A DNA stretch of 64,000 nt from Saccopteryx bilineata (Eukaryota; Chordata; Mammalia; Chiroptera; Emballonuridae). The DNA lies in assembly GCF_036850765.1 (NCBI RefSeq), contig NC_089490.1, positions 109,313,074 to 109,377,073 on the forward strand, written 5' to 3'. Below the pieces are notes generated by a model. That model was not told where the DNA came from. It made no database searches and saw nothing but the letters and a program-made list of their open reading frames with translations. Shown in pieces: positions 34,514-46,403 of the stretch (its first letter is position 1; each line of letters opens with the position of its first letter). Both the position numbers and the translations under genes were made by a program.

Positions 34514-35966
34514 AAAAAAGATATAATGAGATGGAAGAATATACCTTGTTCTTGGTTAGGAAGAATAAATATAATCAAGATGGCCATATTACCCAAAGCA
34601 ATATACAAATTTAATGCAATTCCCATCAATATTCCAATGATATTTTTTAAAGAAATGGAGCAAAAAATCATCAGATTTATATGGAACTATAAAAAACCCC
34701 AAATAGCCAAAGCAATCCTAAAGAAAAAGAATGAAGCTGGGAGCATTACAATATCTGACTTCAAACTATATTATAGGGCCACGACAATCAAAACAGCATG
34801 GTATTGGCAGAAAAATAGACACTCAGACCAATGGAACAGAATGGAAAACCCAGAAATAAAACCACATATATATAGTCAAATAATTTTTGATAAAGGGGCC
34901 AACAACACACAATGGAGAAAAGAAAGCCTCTTCAATAAATGGTGCTGGGAAAACTGGAAAGCCACATGCAAAAGAATGAAACTGGACTACAGTCTGTCCC
35001 CCTGTACTAAAATTAACTCAAAATGGATCAAAGATCTAAACATAAGATCTGAAACAATTAAGTACATAGAAGAAGACATAGGTACTCAACTCATGGACCT
35101 GGGTTTTAAAGAGCATTTTATGAATTTGACTCCACAGGCAAGAGAAGTGAAGGCAAAAATTAATGAATGGGACTACATCAGACTAAGAAGTTTTTGCTCA
35201 GCAAGAGAAACTGATAACAAAATAAACAGACAGCCAACTAAATGGGAAATGATATTTTCAAACAACGGCTCAGATAAGGGCCTAATATCCAAAATATACA
35301 AAGAACTCATAAAACTCAACAACAAACAAACAAGCAATCCAATAAAAAAATTGGGAAGAGGACATGAACAGACACTTCTCCCAGGAAGAAATACAAATGG
35401 CCAACAGATATATGAAAAGATGCTCATCTTTGTTAGTTATTAGAGAAATGCAAATCAAAACTGCAATGAGATACCACCTCACACCTGTTAGATTAGCTAT
35501 TATTAACAAGACAGGTAATAGCAAATGTTGGAGAGGCAGTGGAGAAAAAGGAACCCTCATCCACTGTTGGTGGGAATGTAAAGTAGTACAACCATTATGG
35601 AAGAAAGTATGGTGGTTCCTCAAAAAACTGAAAATAGAATTACCTTATGACCCAGCAATCCCTCTACTGGGTATATACCCCAAAAACTCAGAAACATTGA
35701 TACGTAAAGACACATGCAGCCCCATATTCATTGCAGCATTGTTCACAGTGGCCAGGACATGGAAACAACCAAAAAGCCCATCAATAGATGACTGGATAAA
35801 GAAGATGTGGCACATATACACTATGGAATACTACTCAGCCATAAGAAATGATGGCATCGGATCATTTACAGCAAAATGGTGGGATCTTGATAACATTATA
35901 CGAAGTGAAATAAGTAAATCAGAAAAAACCAGGAACTGCATTATTCCATACGTAGGTGGGACATAA

Positions 35967-36220
35967 AAGTGAAACTAAGAGACATTGATAAGAGTGTGAT
36001 GGTTACGGGGGGAGGGGGGAGAGGGAGAGGGAAAGGGGGAGGGGGAGGGGCACAAAGAAAACTAGATAGAAGGTGACAGAGGACAATCTGACTTTGGGTG
36101 ATGGGTATGCAACATAAGTGAACGACAAGATAACCTGGACATGTTATCTTTGAATATATGTATCCTGATTTATTGATGTCGCCCCATTAAAAATAAAAGT
36201 ATTAAAAAAAAAAGAAAAAA
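35967..36220 (+). mobile_element. L1 3' UTR with G-rich tract
   Basis: Contains a guanine-rich polypurine run at 36005-36052, then GACAATCTGACTTTGGGTGA, TTTGAATATATGTATCCTGA and the poly(A). G-runs of this kind can fold as quadruplexes and are a conserved feature of L1 3' UTRs. Confidence 0.85.
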
Positions 36221-36480
36221 AGAAAATAGAAAGCCAAGGAACAAACTCTCCTGTATGTGATTAAATGACCTTTAATAACAGTACCAAGACCACTCAGTAA
36301 AAAAAGGACAGTCTCTTAAACAAATAGAGTAGGAAAAAGTGGCAATTCACATGCAGAGAATAAAGTGAAACCCTTGTCTCACTCTATATACAAAAGTTAA
36401 TTCAAACTAAAAAAATAAATGTGAGAGGGTATGGGAAGATAATCATATCTTGACTTAGAAATTAATTGCATTTTACCAAC
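36221..36480 (+). mobile_element. Older L1 ORF2, right half of a split copy
   Basis: Continues the copy left at 27106: ACCAAGACCACTCAGTAA, AGTCTCTTAAACAAATAG and AAACCCTTGTCTCAC are L1 ORF2 text. It shows that L1 copy A landed in an older L1 of the same orientation. Confidence 0.75.
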
Positions 36481-36496
36481 TCTAAAAATTTTTGTG

Positions 36497-36690
36497 GTGC
36501 CTGGCCTGTGGTTGCACAGGGGAAGCCTCGATCTGAAACACTGAGGTTGCCAGTTGGAAACCCTGGGCTTATCTGGTCAAGGCACATATGACAAGCAAGC
36601 AATAAACAACTGAATTGAGGCAACTTGAAGTTGATATTTCTTGCTCCCTCCCTTCTTTCTCTGTAAAATTAAAAAGTAAAGTCTTATTTT
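36497..36690 (+). mobile_element. tRNA-derived bat SINE (non-Rhin-1), diverged
   Basis: Head GCCTGGCCTGTGGTTGCAC, 'CCTGGGCTTATCTGGTCAAG', TC-rich tail. Many mutations. Confidence 0.75.
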
Positions 36691-36867
36691 ATTTTTAAAA
36701 AGAATTTTTGTGGTAAGTTATGCATTCTATTACAAAATTTAAAAAGCCTATATCAGTACCCAGTTCATACAAGATAAGCCACAGGAGGAACAGTGGACAA
36801 AAGTTGAATTTTCCTCTCAGAAGTTTCTATGTCACATGAAGAGCTATTTCATAAAGTAGATTTGTCC

Positions 36868-36907
36868 TTTTTTTTTTAAGCGAGAGAGAGAGAGAGAGAG
36901 AGAGAGA

Positions 36908-36956
<49 letters not shown>

Positions 36957-37275
36957 ACAGACAGACAGGAAGGAAGAAAGTTGAGAAGTATCAATTCATA
37001 GTTGCAACACTTAAGTTGTTCATTGATTGCTTTCTCATATGTGCCTTGACCAGGTGGGGGTGGGCTTCAACTAAACCAGTGACCCCTTATTCAAACCAGT
37101 TACCTTTGTCGTCCATCCAACAACTGTGGGGTCATATCTAGGGTCCTATGCTTAAACTGGTTACCCATGCTCAAAATAGTGAGCCCACACTCAAGCCAGC
37201 AACCTCGGGGCTTTAAACCTGGGTCCTCAGCATCCCAGGCTGATGTTCTATCCACTGTGCCACCAGCTAGTCTGG
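36868..37275 (-). mobile_element. Long tRNA-derived bat SINE (antisense) with microsatellite
   Basis: Same structure as 22838-23180. The purine tract has expanded into (GA)n(TG)n(GA)n at 36880-36952. Ends with 'GTTCTATCCACTGTGCCACC', the reversed tRNA head. Confidence 0.8.
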
Positions 37276-38104
37276 CTCATAGAGTAGATTTGTCTTCAAC
37301 ATGAAAATGTAGCAGTTGTTACTCCTTTGAAATAAAGTTTCAATGGAATATTATATTTACATAATATTTAAATAAATTAATGTAAAAAACTTTCTTAATT
37401 GGTCTTCACCTAGACTTACTATATAAAATATACAATACTCTCCATTTCAGAAAATAAAACCAGTGAGATACTAAATGCTTATGGCTAATAATAATCTCCA
37501 CACAGTTTTGTTTCTAACAACTGTGGCATATTGTCAAATTAGTTATGCAGTTATATGTTATAATTACAAATCTTATTAATAAATTATAAAGGTGATATAC
37601 AAAAGGATCTCAATTTTTATATAAAAAACATGAAATCATGAAAGACTCAAAATAAATGAATCATTTAAAAAAGTCATTGAATTAGACTTACAGTAAATAA
37701 CTACAAATTCTAAAGAATAGTGTAAAGAATTTAAGAAGATTCATAAATCCTATTACTTCATGAACAAGAGGAAACCTGAAACTACAAATGTAGTCTATGT
37801 GTTGAGATGTGCTTCAAGTAAGAATGATGGTACACAAGATTTAATTAAGTTATTTAAGTTCTATTTATAAAATATCATAAAATGTTTGTTTTGATTACAA
37901 GAAATCTTAAACTTAATAAAATTAACATTTCTTACTTTTTAACAAAAATTAAAATGTGAGTGACATCAGCAAGACAGCAGAATAAGAAGTCCCCAGCTTT
38001 TAGCCTCCCATACAAACACCAATTTGGCAACTGTTCACATACAAAATGTCTTTAATAGGGCTCTAGGGTCTATGTAAGAATCTATAATATATATAATAAG
38101 AGAG
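37276..38104. other. Intergenic, nothing recognised
   Basis: AT-rich. The end (from ~37960) has 'GTGACATCAGCAAGACAGCAGA', reminiscent of an L1 5' end. No gene seen. Confidence 0.35.
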
Positions 38105-38232
38105 TTGGCCTGATCTGCGGTGGCACAGTGGATAAAATATCAACCTGGAATGCTGAGGTTGCCAGTTCAAAAATACCCTGGCCTTGCCTGGTCAAGACAT
38201 ATATGGGAGTTGATGCTTCCTGCTTCTCCTCC

Positions 38233-38267
<35 letters not shown>

Positions 38268-38320
38268 TTCTCTGTCTCCTCAATAAAATAAATAGGTAAA
38301 TAATTTTTTAATTAAATAAG
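38105..38320 (+). mobile_element. tRNA-derived bat SINE (non-Rhin-1)
   Basis: GGCCTGATCTGCGGTGGCAC head, GGTTGCCAGTTC B-box region, (CT)n at 38236-38264, A-rich tail. Flanked by AATAAGAG-type direct repeats. Confidence 0.85.
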
Positions 38321-38324
38321 AGGG

Positions 38325-39540
38325 TCAATTCAACAGACTACATAATGATTATAAATATATGTGCACCCAACATCAAAGCAACTAAATATATATAGCAGAA
38401 ATTGACAGAACTAACAAGAGTAATAACAATACACTAATAGTAGGAGACTTCAATACTCCACTCCCTAAAATGGATAGATCATCCAGACAAAACATCCCAG
38501 CAGAACTAAACAACACTATAGACTAACTGAGCCTGACAGATATATACAGAACATTCCATGCAACTTATTCTTCTCAAGTGCACATAAGGCACATTCTGAA
38601 GGATTGAGCATAGCATGCTAGGTCATACAACAGCTCAACAAATTTTAAAAAATTAAAATTATTTCAAGTATTTTTTTTTTTTCCTTTCATTTTTCTGAAG
38701 CTGGAAACAGGGAGAGACAGTCAGACAGACTCCCGCATGCGCCCGACCGGGATCCACCCGGCACGCCCACCAGGGGCGACGCTCTGCTCACCAGGGGGCG
38801 ATGCTCTGCCCATCCTGGGCGTCGCCATGTTGCGACCAGAGCCACTCTAGCGCCTGAGGCAGAGGCCACAGAGCCATCCCCAGCGCCCGGGCCATCTTTG
38901 CTCCAATGGAGCCTCGGCTGCGGGAGGGGAAGAGAGAGACAGAGAGGAAAGTGCGGCGGAGGGGTGGAGAAGCAAATGGGCGCTTCTCCTGTGTGCCCTG
39001 GCCGGGAATCGAACCCGGGTCCTCCGCACGCTAGGCCGACGCTCTACCGCTGAGCCAACCGGCCAGGGCTCAAGTATTTTTTTAATCACAATGGAATAGA
39101 ACTAATAATTGATAATAGAAAGAAAATGGGAAAATAGATAAATATATGAAAATTAAATAACACTTATTTAATTGTTTTTAAACAATTATTGAGTCTAAGA
39201 AAAGCCAAAAAATTTTTAAAATTATCTCAAGGTAGACAAAAATTAAAACACAACATACCAAAAGTTGAATATGTATCAAAAGCAACACTAAGAGGGAAAT
39301 TTATGGCACTGGATGCCTATAATAGAAAAAAAGAAAGATGTCAAATAAACAATCTAACTTTACATCTCAAAGAACTAGAAAATAAAGAACAAACTATACC
39401 CAAAATTAGCAAAAGAAAGAACAGCAAAAAGATTAGAACAAAAATAAATAAGAAAAACTAATTTTAAAAATTGATGAAACTACTGAGTAGATCCCAGTTA
39501 AGGTACAACAGGAGTCTATCTCTCTTATCTCCCCTCCTTT
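38325..39540 (+). mobile_element. Old L1 ORF2, left part (split by provirus)
   Basis: L1 endonuclease text (GTAGGAGACTTCAATACTCC, GATAGATCATCCAGACA, TATATACAGAACATTCC) continues after a SINE (38672-39070) into the region before the RT (AGGGAAATTTATGGCACTGG, CTAGAAAATAAAGAAC). It ends at 39540 where the provirus begins and resumes at 59339. Confidence 0.8.
38672..39070 (-). mobile_element. Rhin-1 SINE (antisense) inside old L1
   Basis: Poly(T), then CTGAAGCTGG, the reversed body, GGGAATCGAACCCGGGTCC (reversed B-box) and GGCCAGGGC. Direct repeats CAAGTATTTTT flank it. Confidence 0.92.
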
Positions 39541-40155
39541 TGTTGTAAAGGGCCAAAAGCTACAGAATTAATATTAATATTTTAGGTGATTTAAAGAACA
39601 TTTTATTAATTTGGGCTAGGCATGCAAAAAGATTTTGTAAGTGTGATTTCTATGCTTGTATGATTAGCATCAAAACTAAGACGGCCAATGGCATTGTGTT
39701 GTAAATGCAGAAGAGGAGGGAGACTTGGATTCCCTGACCTTCCCCCATACCCATGGGAGGAGGGATGAATAGCTAGCCAGGTACCGGAAGAAAAAAAGAT
39801 TAAATTAAAATCTTTTCTTATACTAATGAACCAATTACAAGTATCTGTCTCTGTGGAAACTACCCCTCCCCTCCTGAAAGCATGTGGTTAATGTATGTAT
39901 CTCTAAACAAAAGGTATATATAAACTTATGTGGTGATGTCAGGTTTTCTCCCCTCCTCTGTATAATTAGGAGTATATAAACAGCCCCTGAACTGTTTTTG
40001 GAGTCTGTACAGTTTGCTTCTGTTGTCCTGTGTCAGCCATATGCAGCCAGCATATTTAATAAATTTTCTTCTTTAATAAAACTTTTCAAAAACTTATTTG
40101 GACTACGTGCCTCTACGAACACCCATGGATTCGTGGATTTAGTAACTTTACAACA
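39541..40155 (+). repeat. 5' LTR of the lysine-primed provirus
   Basis: 615 bp, TGTTGTAAAGGGCC to ACTTTACAACA. It shows a TATA-type GTATATAAACAG around 39971 and AATAAA signals near 40048-40075, placing U3-R-U5 in + orientation. Confidence 0.9.
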
Positions 40156-40157
40156 TT

Positions 40158-40175
40158 TGGCGCCCAACGTGGGGC
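40158..40175 (+). promoter_or_regulatory. Primer-binding site for tRNA-Lys1,2
   Basis: TGGCGCCCAACGTGGGGC, two bases after the LTR, is the exact complement of the tRNA-Lys1,2 3' end. Lysine primers are usual in beta-, lenti- and spuma-type elements. Confidence 0.95.
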
Positions 40176-41098
40176 TTACGGTGTTTCACGTCACCAGGTA
40201 GAGGCACCCCTAATCGGACGGACTCTGTGGGGAGGTGCCTGGGGCACGCTTGAGAGCCGAGGAAAGGCATGCCACCTGAGATTTCCAGGGCTCCCAGTCC
40301 TCCTGTGGGGTTCAGACAGTTCCCTGGTAGAAACCCCCAGTTTCCAAATTTGACAATTTGGACTATTCGGCAGAGAAATAAAGGAAGTAAGAAAAACAAC
40401 TCTTTCTGCTTTGCTGAATTTTTCTGGCTTTTCTCTGAATACTTGCTTTCACTTTTCTGTCTGAGACTGGTACTGGTCAAAAATGTTTGGGACTAGAAGT
40501 AGGTAAAAAGGTTTAGGGGCTTTGTTGATTTGGGACTTTGGGGATGTGGAACCCCAAAGGAGTAAGTAGGGCTTTTGAGACTATTTTGTTGTCTGTAACT
40601 AGTCTATAGTCTTTATGTTTTGATCTGCCACGAAACAGACGTGGTTGTAATTTCAACGCAGACTTTCTAAGACCATGACATTGGTGGAAAGTTTTTAGGT
40701 CCTGCCTCAGACACTGGAGGAATATCTGCTCGTACTCTGGAAGGACAATTAGTAGGAGCTGAAAGTGACCAGGTCCATCAGCTTCTATCACGGTTTTATG
40801 TTTGCACATTTGGTCATTATTAGGAACTGAGTGGACCAGGTCCACCAGTTCTGCCTCAGGCCTTCAGAGACATCGGGTTCTCTAGAGAAATAGAAGTGGG
40901 GACATTGCATCTATCTCTAGGAAGGCTAATGGTGGTTAAGTTCATCCACGATTAGTCAGTCTCACATTGCACTGAATCAGTAGAGGCTGAGCTAACCTGG
41001 ATTGATTAATCTCAACCCAAGATTTCTAAGAGACATTTCTGTGTATGTTGAGATCTCATTCTTCTTTGTTCTCCTTACTTTTACATTCTAAAATTCCT
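40176..41098 (+). other. Proviral leader
   Basis: Untranslated-leader-like sequence between primer site and Gag. Possible donor CAGGTAGAGG near 40197. No conserved protein; ORFs on both strands are short. Confidence 0.5.
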
Positions 41099-41510
41099 GG
41101 GCCCTGGCCGGTTAGCTCAGCAGTAGAGCGTCGGCCTGGTGTGTGGGGGACCCGGGTTCAACTCCCGGCCAGGGCACATAGGAGAAGTGCCCATTTGCTT
41201 CTCCACCCCCCCCCCTTCCTCTCTGTCTCTCTCTTCCCTTCCCGCAGCCAAGGCTCCATTGGAGCAAAGATGGCCCGGGCGCTGAGGATGGCTCCTTGGC
41301 CTCTGCCCCAGGCACTAAAGTGGCTCTGGTCACGGCAGAGCAACGCCCCTGAGGGGCAGAGCATCGCCCCCTGGTGGGCAGAGCGTCGCCCCTGGTGGGC
41401 GTGCCGGGTGGAACCCGGTCGGGCGCGTGCGGGAATGCGGGAGTCTGTTTGACTGTCTCTCCCCGTTTCCAGCTTCAGAAAAATAAGAAAGAAAAAGAAA
41501 AAAAGAAAAT
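41099..41510 (+). mobile_element. Rhin-1 SINE in the proviral leader
   Basis: GCCCTGGCCGGTTAGCTCAG head, full body, A-rich tail. The ATTCTAAAATTYCTGGG target duplicate surrounds it. Younger than the provirus. Confidence 0.92.
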
Positions 41511-41621
41511 TCTAAAATTTCTGGGTTTAAAGATTAAAGTCCTTGCAGATGCAGCCTGCGCACACCTGAGAGGCCAGGAGGGGGAGCCCTCCCCTCATCT
41601 ATAAAAGCACACTCGTGTGTG

Positions 41622-41652
<31 letters not shown>

Positions 41653-41989
41653 AAGTCCTTTGTTTAATGTCTAAACGTGTCTGTTTTAAGGCTTGTTTGA
41701 GTCTTTTGTGTTAAAATTGGAAGCTTCTGTCTAAAAAGCAATTTCAAATGGTGACGTACATACTGAAGATTTTCTTTGTTTCTTCGAGAGATCTCTAGTG
41801 ATGTTTCATGGTTTGGACCCCTCTCCCCTGCTCCCTTCTCTTGGATTCAGAATCTCTGGCTTCAAGGGAACTTGTTAGATTTCTCCCCTGAAGAGATCAT
41901 TCTCTTATGTTGGCTTCTCCCCCTTGTCTTGTGTAATAATTAATATCCCTATAGTCAAACACATTTAATTCTGGGTGCTAGTTAATATC
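41511..41989 (+). other. Proviral leader with (TG)n
   Basis: Leader sequence continues; a (TG)n microsatellite lies at about 41617-41652. Nothing else recognised. Confidence 0.5.
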
Positions 41990-42680
41990 TGTAAAGCCAG
42001 GAGCCACCATTGTGGCCATTCACATGCAGGTTCACACTGGATTTGGACAGTCGGTAAAGAAACAACGGAGGCAAAAACTGGTGGGCCATCATCTTTAATC
42101 CTACCTTGCACCCGGCGGGCAAGTAAAAACACACACTGGGTTCCAAAACCCACTCACATTCAGTGCTCACAAAGCTACTGACTTACCCGAGTTTCCTAGA
42201 ATCAAAGGTTTCTAGCTCACCAGGCTTTATTCCCCTCTGTTCTCTATCTCTTTCCTTCTCCCTGCACAAACTGGCTTCTCACTCAACACTCCACCATCTT
42301 GGCTGCTTCTCCTGGCCTACTCCACATGGCCTCTTTCTGCTCTCCTCTCTGCTCTCTGTTCTAATGTTAATCTCAAGAACAAAGAGAGCAAGCTCCCGTT
42401 CTGCCCCATTTTATAGTGTATAAATCAAAACCTTTAATCCAATATACAAAATAGAAAAGTCTCTAATACAAAGTCACTTATCTGACGCATGATGGGATTA
42501 CATCACCCCACATCAAAAAGGGTGGGAAAGGCTTAGCCCTAAAACCAAGCCCCAGACTACAAGGATCCTGCATGCCCACAGCCCGCCCCCAACACACATT
42601 AATATTACCTGGGCAACAGCTTCCATGTGGGCAGCGCCATCTTTAACAAAGTGAGCATAATATATTTTATCTGCCCAACA
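41990..42680 (-). repeat. Solo LTR, family 'TGTTGGGCAG', copy 1
   Basis: On the minus strand TGTTGGGCAGATAAAATAT to GGCTTTACA, 691 bp. The 5-bp target duplicate ATATC is identical on both sides (41985-41989 and 42681-42685). Short ORFs on both strands are LTR sequence. Confidence 0.9.
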
Positions 42681-42774
42681 ATATCTGTCTTATCTTTTTG
42701 TTTTTATTGGTGCATTAATTTCTGAATTTTTCTGAAGTAGTCTTAATTCTGTAATTAGTGGCCTTGGCTATTAA

Positions 42775-43210
42775 ATGTGGGAGGAGGGGCCAGTTCACAG
42801 AAGACCCCCATTAGGCTGTCTTTTAAAACACTTTCAAGAAGCTTATGGAGACAGCCATAAATATAGAATTAAAAGGTCCAAGAAAACGCTACGCTATCTC
42901 TGTGAATCAGAATGGCATGTTTTAGGAATAGGATGGCCTTCAATTGGGACTTTTAATCTCCAACTAGTAGAGGAAGTCTGGAATATCATAACTGAGGATC
43001 CAGGCTACCCTGATTAGTTTTCATACATTAATCAATGGCTAAATTTAACATTAGATCCGCCACAATGGCTAAAGGTTTGCTCAATACAGAAAGGGCGATC
43101 CGTCTTCCTAGACCAGCCAGACTTATATCTAAGACAGAAAAGAGATTTGAAAGAAAAAGTTAGAACTCAATTAGGAAGAAATCAATGTGCTTATTGCAAT
43201 AGGGAATACA
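42775..43210 (+). pseudogene. Gag matrix remnant of the lysine-primed provirus
   Basis: An 80-codon frame (42775-43017) followed, after a TAG, by a continuing frame. Features: LRYLCESEWHVLGIGWPSIG then TFN, followed after the stop by YINQWLNLTLDPPQWLK. The W-x-x-x-G-x-GWP-x-x-GTFN pattern and the PPQWL motif are those of gammaretroviral-type matrix proteins. The 113-codon frame to 43488 ends in a proline-rich stretch. Inactive. Confidence 0.65.
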
Positions 43211-44232
43211 GCCGGGAAAGTGTTTCTCCAGCCTCTAGGAGAAAAGGCTGGCAAGTGAACAATTTAGGTGAGAGAAGAGAAAAAAGCCGAGCAGGGACAC
43301 GCAGTGTGTGGAACGATAGAATAGGAGTGCGGCTGCGGAGAGACAAACATGGACATGCCTCCTTCCCCTGTAGCCTCGCTCCTGCCCTCGCCACCACAGT
43401 GCACCCAAGCAGAAGGCAAACATCAGGCAGAAGGCCGAACACCAAAAGGCGAGCCCCACCGCCACCTCCAGATGCATGGCTAGAATAGGGCTCAGCTTGC
43501 TGTGTGCGGGGCAGGGGAGAAAGAGCAATAGAGAAAGGATGAAATAACTAAAATATAAAATAGAAATTGATTTCAGATATCCACCTACTTACCAAAAGAA
43601 GTTTTACTTATTTGGAAAATACAGGAATAATATTAAAATTGGAACTTTGCTTTAGAAAAGTCTTAAAAAAAAGAACAAGACCAGGTAAAAGGATTTAAAA
43701 ATTAACTGTAGGTGTGGACCTTGCTAGTTAATTGGTGGTTTCTTAAATTAAATTACAACTCCAGAAGGAATAATAAAAGCATAAGTAATAAGATTATAGG
43801 AAATAAAATTTAAAATAAGCCCTCTGTGGGTTTAGAATCGTGGCTGGTTGCCCTCCACTGATATATATGAAATTATAGAAGGGAAAATAAGTGTAAAGTG
43901 AACAAGACTAGCACTGAGAGAATGGTTCTGACTCTCTCCCGTAGGACCAAGGCGGGTGTAGGGTCCCCTCTAGGTTTCTCCTACCCTTCCCCAGTTCCTT
44001 ATTGTGGCATAGTTGTTATCTGATGTGGGAAGCATGGGATTCACAGGAGAGACCCACTGTTTTAGCCATAATAGTAAAAAAAAAAAAAAAAAAGGACTTT
44101 TCAGGGAATTACTGGAAAGATTGGAAACCTCATATAGGCTAAAAGCAGCCCATTATTAGGAAGGTAAATTTATAAAAATTATATTTTATTTGCTGCTTTT
44201 ATTATAAGAAATTAAGCTAAACAGATGCCGGG
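43211..44232 (+). other. Proviral interior, unassigned
   Basis: Follows the Gag remnant. A proline-rich open frame ends at 43488 (RAPPPPPDAWLE). After that the sequence is AT-rich with no recognisable protease, RT or integrase. Confidence 0.4.
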
Positions 44233-45627
44233 TGTAAGGCCAGTATCCACAGCCACCATCACTGCCGCCTGGCCCATGCAGGTTTACATTGAATTCGGAC
44301 AGATGGTAATGAAACAATGGAGCCAAAAACTGGTGGGCCATCACCTTTAATCCTAGCTTGCACCCGGAAGGTAAAACACACACTGGGCTCTGTTGGGCAG
44401 ATAAAATATATTGTGCTCACTTTGTAAAAGATGGCGCTGCCCACGTGGAAGCCGTTGCCCAGGTGATATTAATGTTTGTTGGGGGCGGGCTGTGGGCAGG
44501 CAGGATCCTTGTAGCCTGGGGCTTGGTTATAGGACTAAGCCTTTCCCACCCTTTTTGATGTGGGGTGGTACAATCCCATCATGCCCCAGATAAGTGACTT
44601 TGTATTAGAGACTTCCCTATTTTGTATATTGGATTAAGGGTTTTGATTTCTACACTATAAAATGGGGGCAAAATGAGAGCTTGCTCTCTTAGTTCCTGAT
44701 ATTAACATTAAAGGAGACAGCAGAGAGGAGAGCAGAGAAAGGCCACATGGAGAAGGCCAGGAGAAGCAGCCAAGATGGTGGAGTGTTGAGTGTGAAGCCA
44801 GTTTGTGCAGAGTTTGTGCAGGGAGAAGGAAGGAGATGGGGAACAGAGGTGAATAAGTCTGGTGAGCTAGAAACTTTTGATTCTAGGAAACTCGGATAAG
44901 TCAGTAGCTTTGTGAGCACTGAATGTGAGTGGGTTTTGGAGCCCAGTGTGTGTTTTTACTTGCCCACTGGGTGCAAGCTAGGATTAAAAATGATGGCCCA
45001 TCAGTTTTTGGCTCCGTTGTTTCTTTGCCGACTGTCCGAATCCAATGCGAACCTGCATGGGCCAGGCTGTTGTGATGGTGGCCTGTGATACTGGCTTTAC
45101 AGGCTCCAAACCCCACTCATTCAGCACTCACAAAGCTACTGACTTATCTGAGTTTCCTAGACTTAAAGGTTTCTAGCTCACAAGCCTTATTCACCTCTGT
45201 TCCCCATCTCCTTCTCTCTACACAAACTGGCTTCTCACTCAGCACTCCACCATCTTGGCTGCTTTTCCTGGCCTTCTCCACATATCCTTTCTCTGCTCTC
45301 CTTTCTCTGATGCTAATCTCAGGAGCTGAGAGAGCAAGCTCTCTGTCTGCCCCACTTTATAGTGCAGAAATTAAAACCTTTAATCCAATATACAAAACAG
45401 GGAAGTCTCTAATACAAAGTCACTTATCTGAGGCATGATGGGATTGCACCACCCCACATCAAAAAGGGTGAGAAAGGCTTAGTCCTAAAACCAAGCCCCA
45501 GACTACAAGGATCCTGCCTGCCCACAGCCTGCCCCCAATGCACATTAATATCACCTGGGCAATGGACCTCCACGTCGGCAGTGCCATCTTTAACAAAGTG
45601 AGCATAATATATTTTATCTGCCCAACT
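44233..45627 (-). repeat. Solo LTR, same family, copy 2, split by copy 3
   Basis: Segments 44233-44390 and 45102-45627 join into one minus-oriented LTR. Flanks CCGGG and CTGGG (45628-45632) are a probable 5-bp duplication with one change. The interruption is an opposite-strand copy of the same family. Confidence 0.88.
44391..45101 (+). repeat. Solo LTR, same family, copy 3 (inside copy 2)
   Basis: 711 bp from TGTTGGGCAGATAAAATAT to GGCTTTACA in + orientation. The 5-bp target duplicate GGCTC is present at 44386-44390 and 45102-45106. The arrangement creates a large imperfect palindrome around both junctions. Confidence 0.9.
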
Positions 45628-46403
45628 CTGGGGGAGGGAATAAAAGTTGGCTTGGCTTTTGGAAATGCTAGGTCCAAACACCCGCCCATCTGCGCCACCT
45701 CTCCCGTGACAACCGTGTCCCTAATTTGGCAATGAAGGAGAAGGGAATGGAAGTCCTGAGAGGATGCTTGGCCAGGCTGGGGTTCAAGTCAGCCCTCGAG
45801 TTGTGCAAAGAGAAACAAACACGTTGAGTGTCTCTTCCTTTTCCCCTTCCCTAAGAACCCTTGTCGGCAAGCTGCCATTCGCAAACAGCTTGCGGGCCAC
45901 AAAAGGCTTTTTTAGCCCTCTGAGGTATAGCTCTCCAATGAAATGCCAGGTGTGGGCGATGCCTCAATAAGGAAGGTGCCTACATATATAGTTTAAATTT
46001 AAAATTTGGCTCTTAAAAGAAAATTCAGTTATTGTACTGTTGGTAATTGACTCTATTAACTAACAGGTTTTCAGACCACTGGGTTAGGAGTAGTAACTTA
46101 TTGTTTCCCCCACTGTTGTGTAAAGAAGGAAAAAAAAAGAGGGTAAAAGTGGCAAGCTCTCGGTTCTTGGAGTCTGCTTCTCCCTCAGGCATCCACCATG
46201 CCCTTCATGATTGAAATTACTGTAAGTCAAAAGAAAGTTAATATCTCATTGCCAGCTGGGTAGTTTATACCAAAAATCCCTTATTGTATAAAAGTATTTT
46301 TCATGTTAAAATGTATGTGTTATTTTAAAGGCCTTTGGTTAATTCTTTATTTTCTGTTTTATAGCCCTGTAATATTGAAATCTTAGTTTAAATATTAGAA
46401 ATT
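45628..46403 (+). other. Proviral interior, unassigned
   Basis: No pol or env motif seen. Ends with ATATTAGAAATT, the target duplicate of L1 copy B. Confidence 0.4.

Larger units (their letters stand above)
31441..35966 (+). pseudogene. L1 ORF2 (copy A): endonuclease and reverse transcriptase, broken
   Basis: Starts at ATG 31441. The endonuclease domain (to ~32211) shows ILGDLNTPL, RIDHMLGHK and the catalytic SDHKALKLEF. The RT domain (32569-34062) shows [23 protein letters not shown] and the intact FADD polymerase motif at 33814-33825. The C-terminal part, including the zinc-finger-like region ([23 protein letters not shown]), runs to a stop at 35966. Broken by stops, a frameshift between 35364 and 35443, and two insertions (33294-33561 and 34111-34513). 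Confidence 0.85.
27107..36220 (+). mobile_element. Near-full-length bat L1 (copy A)
   Basis: 5' region with monomers, ORF1, ORF2, G-rich 3' UTR and poly(A), ~9.1 kb including its own insertions. The target duplicate AGAAAATAGAAAGC ends at 27106 and recurs at 36221-36234. Both ORFs carry stops and frameshifts, so it is inactive. It hosts a hAT element (28671-29005), a truncated L1 (33294-33561) and a Rhin-1 SINE (34111-34513). Confidence 0.9.

Noticed and set aside
36908..37141. ORF rich in RE repeats
   Set aside because: Translation of a (TG)n(GA)n microsatellite in a SINE.
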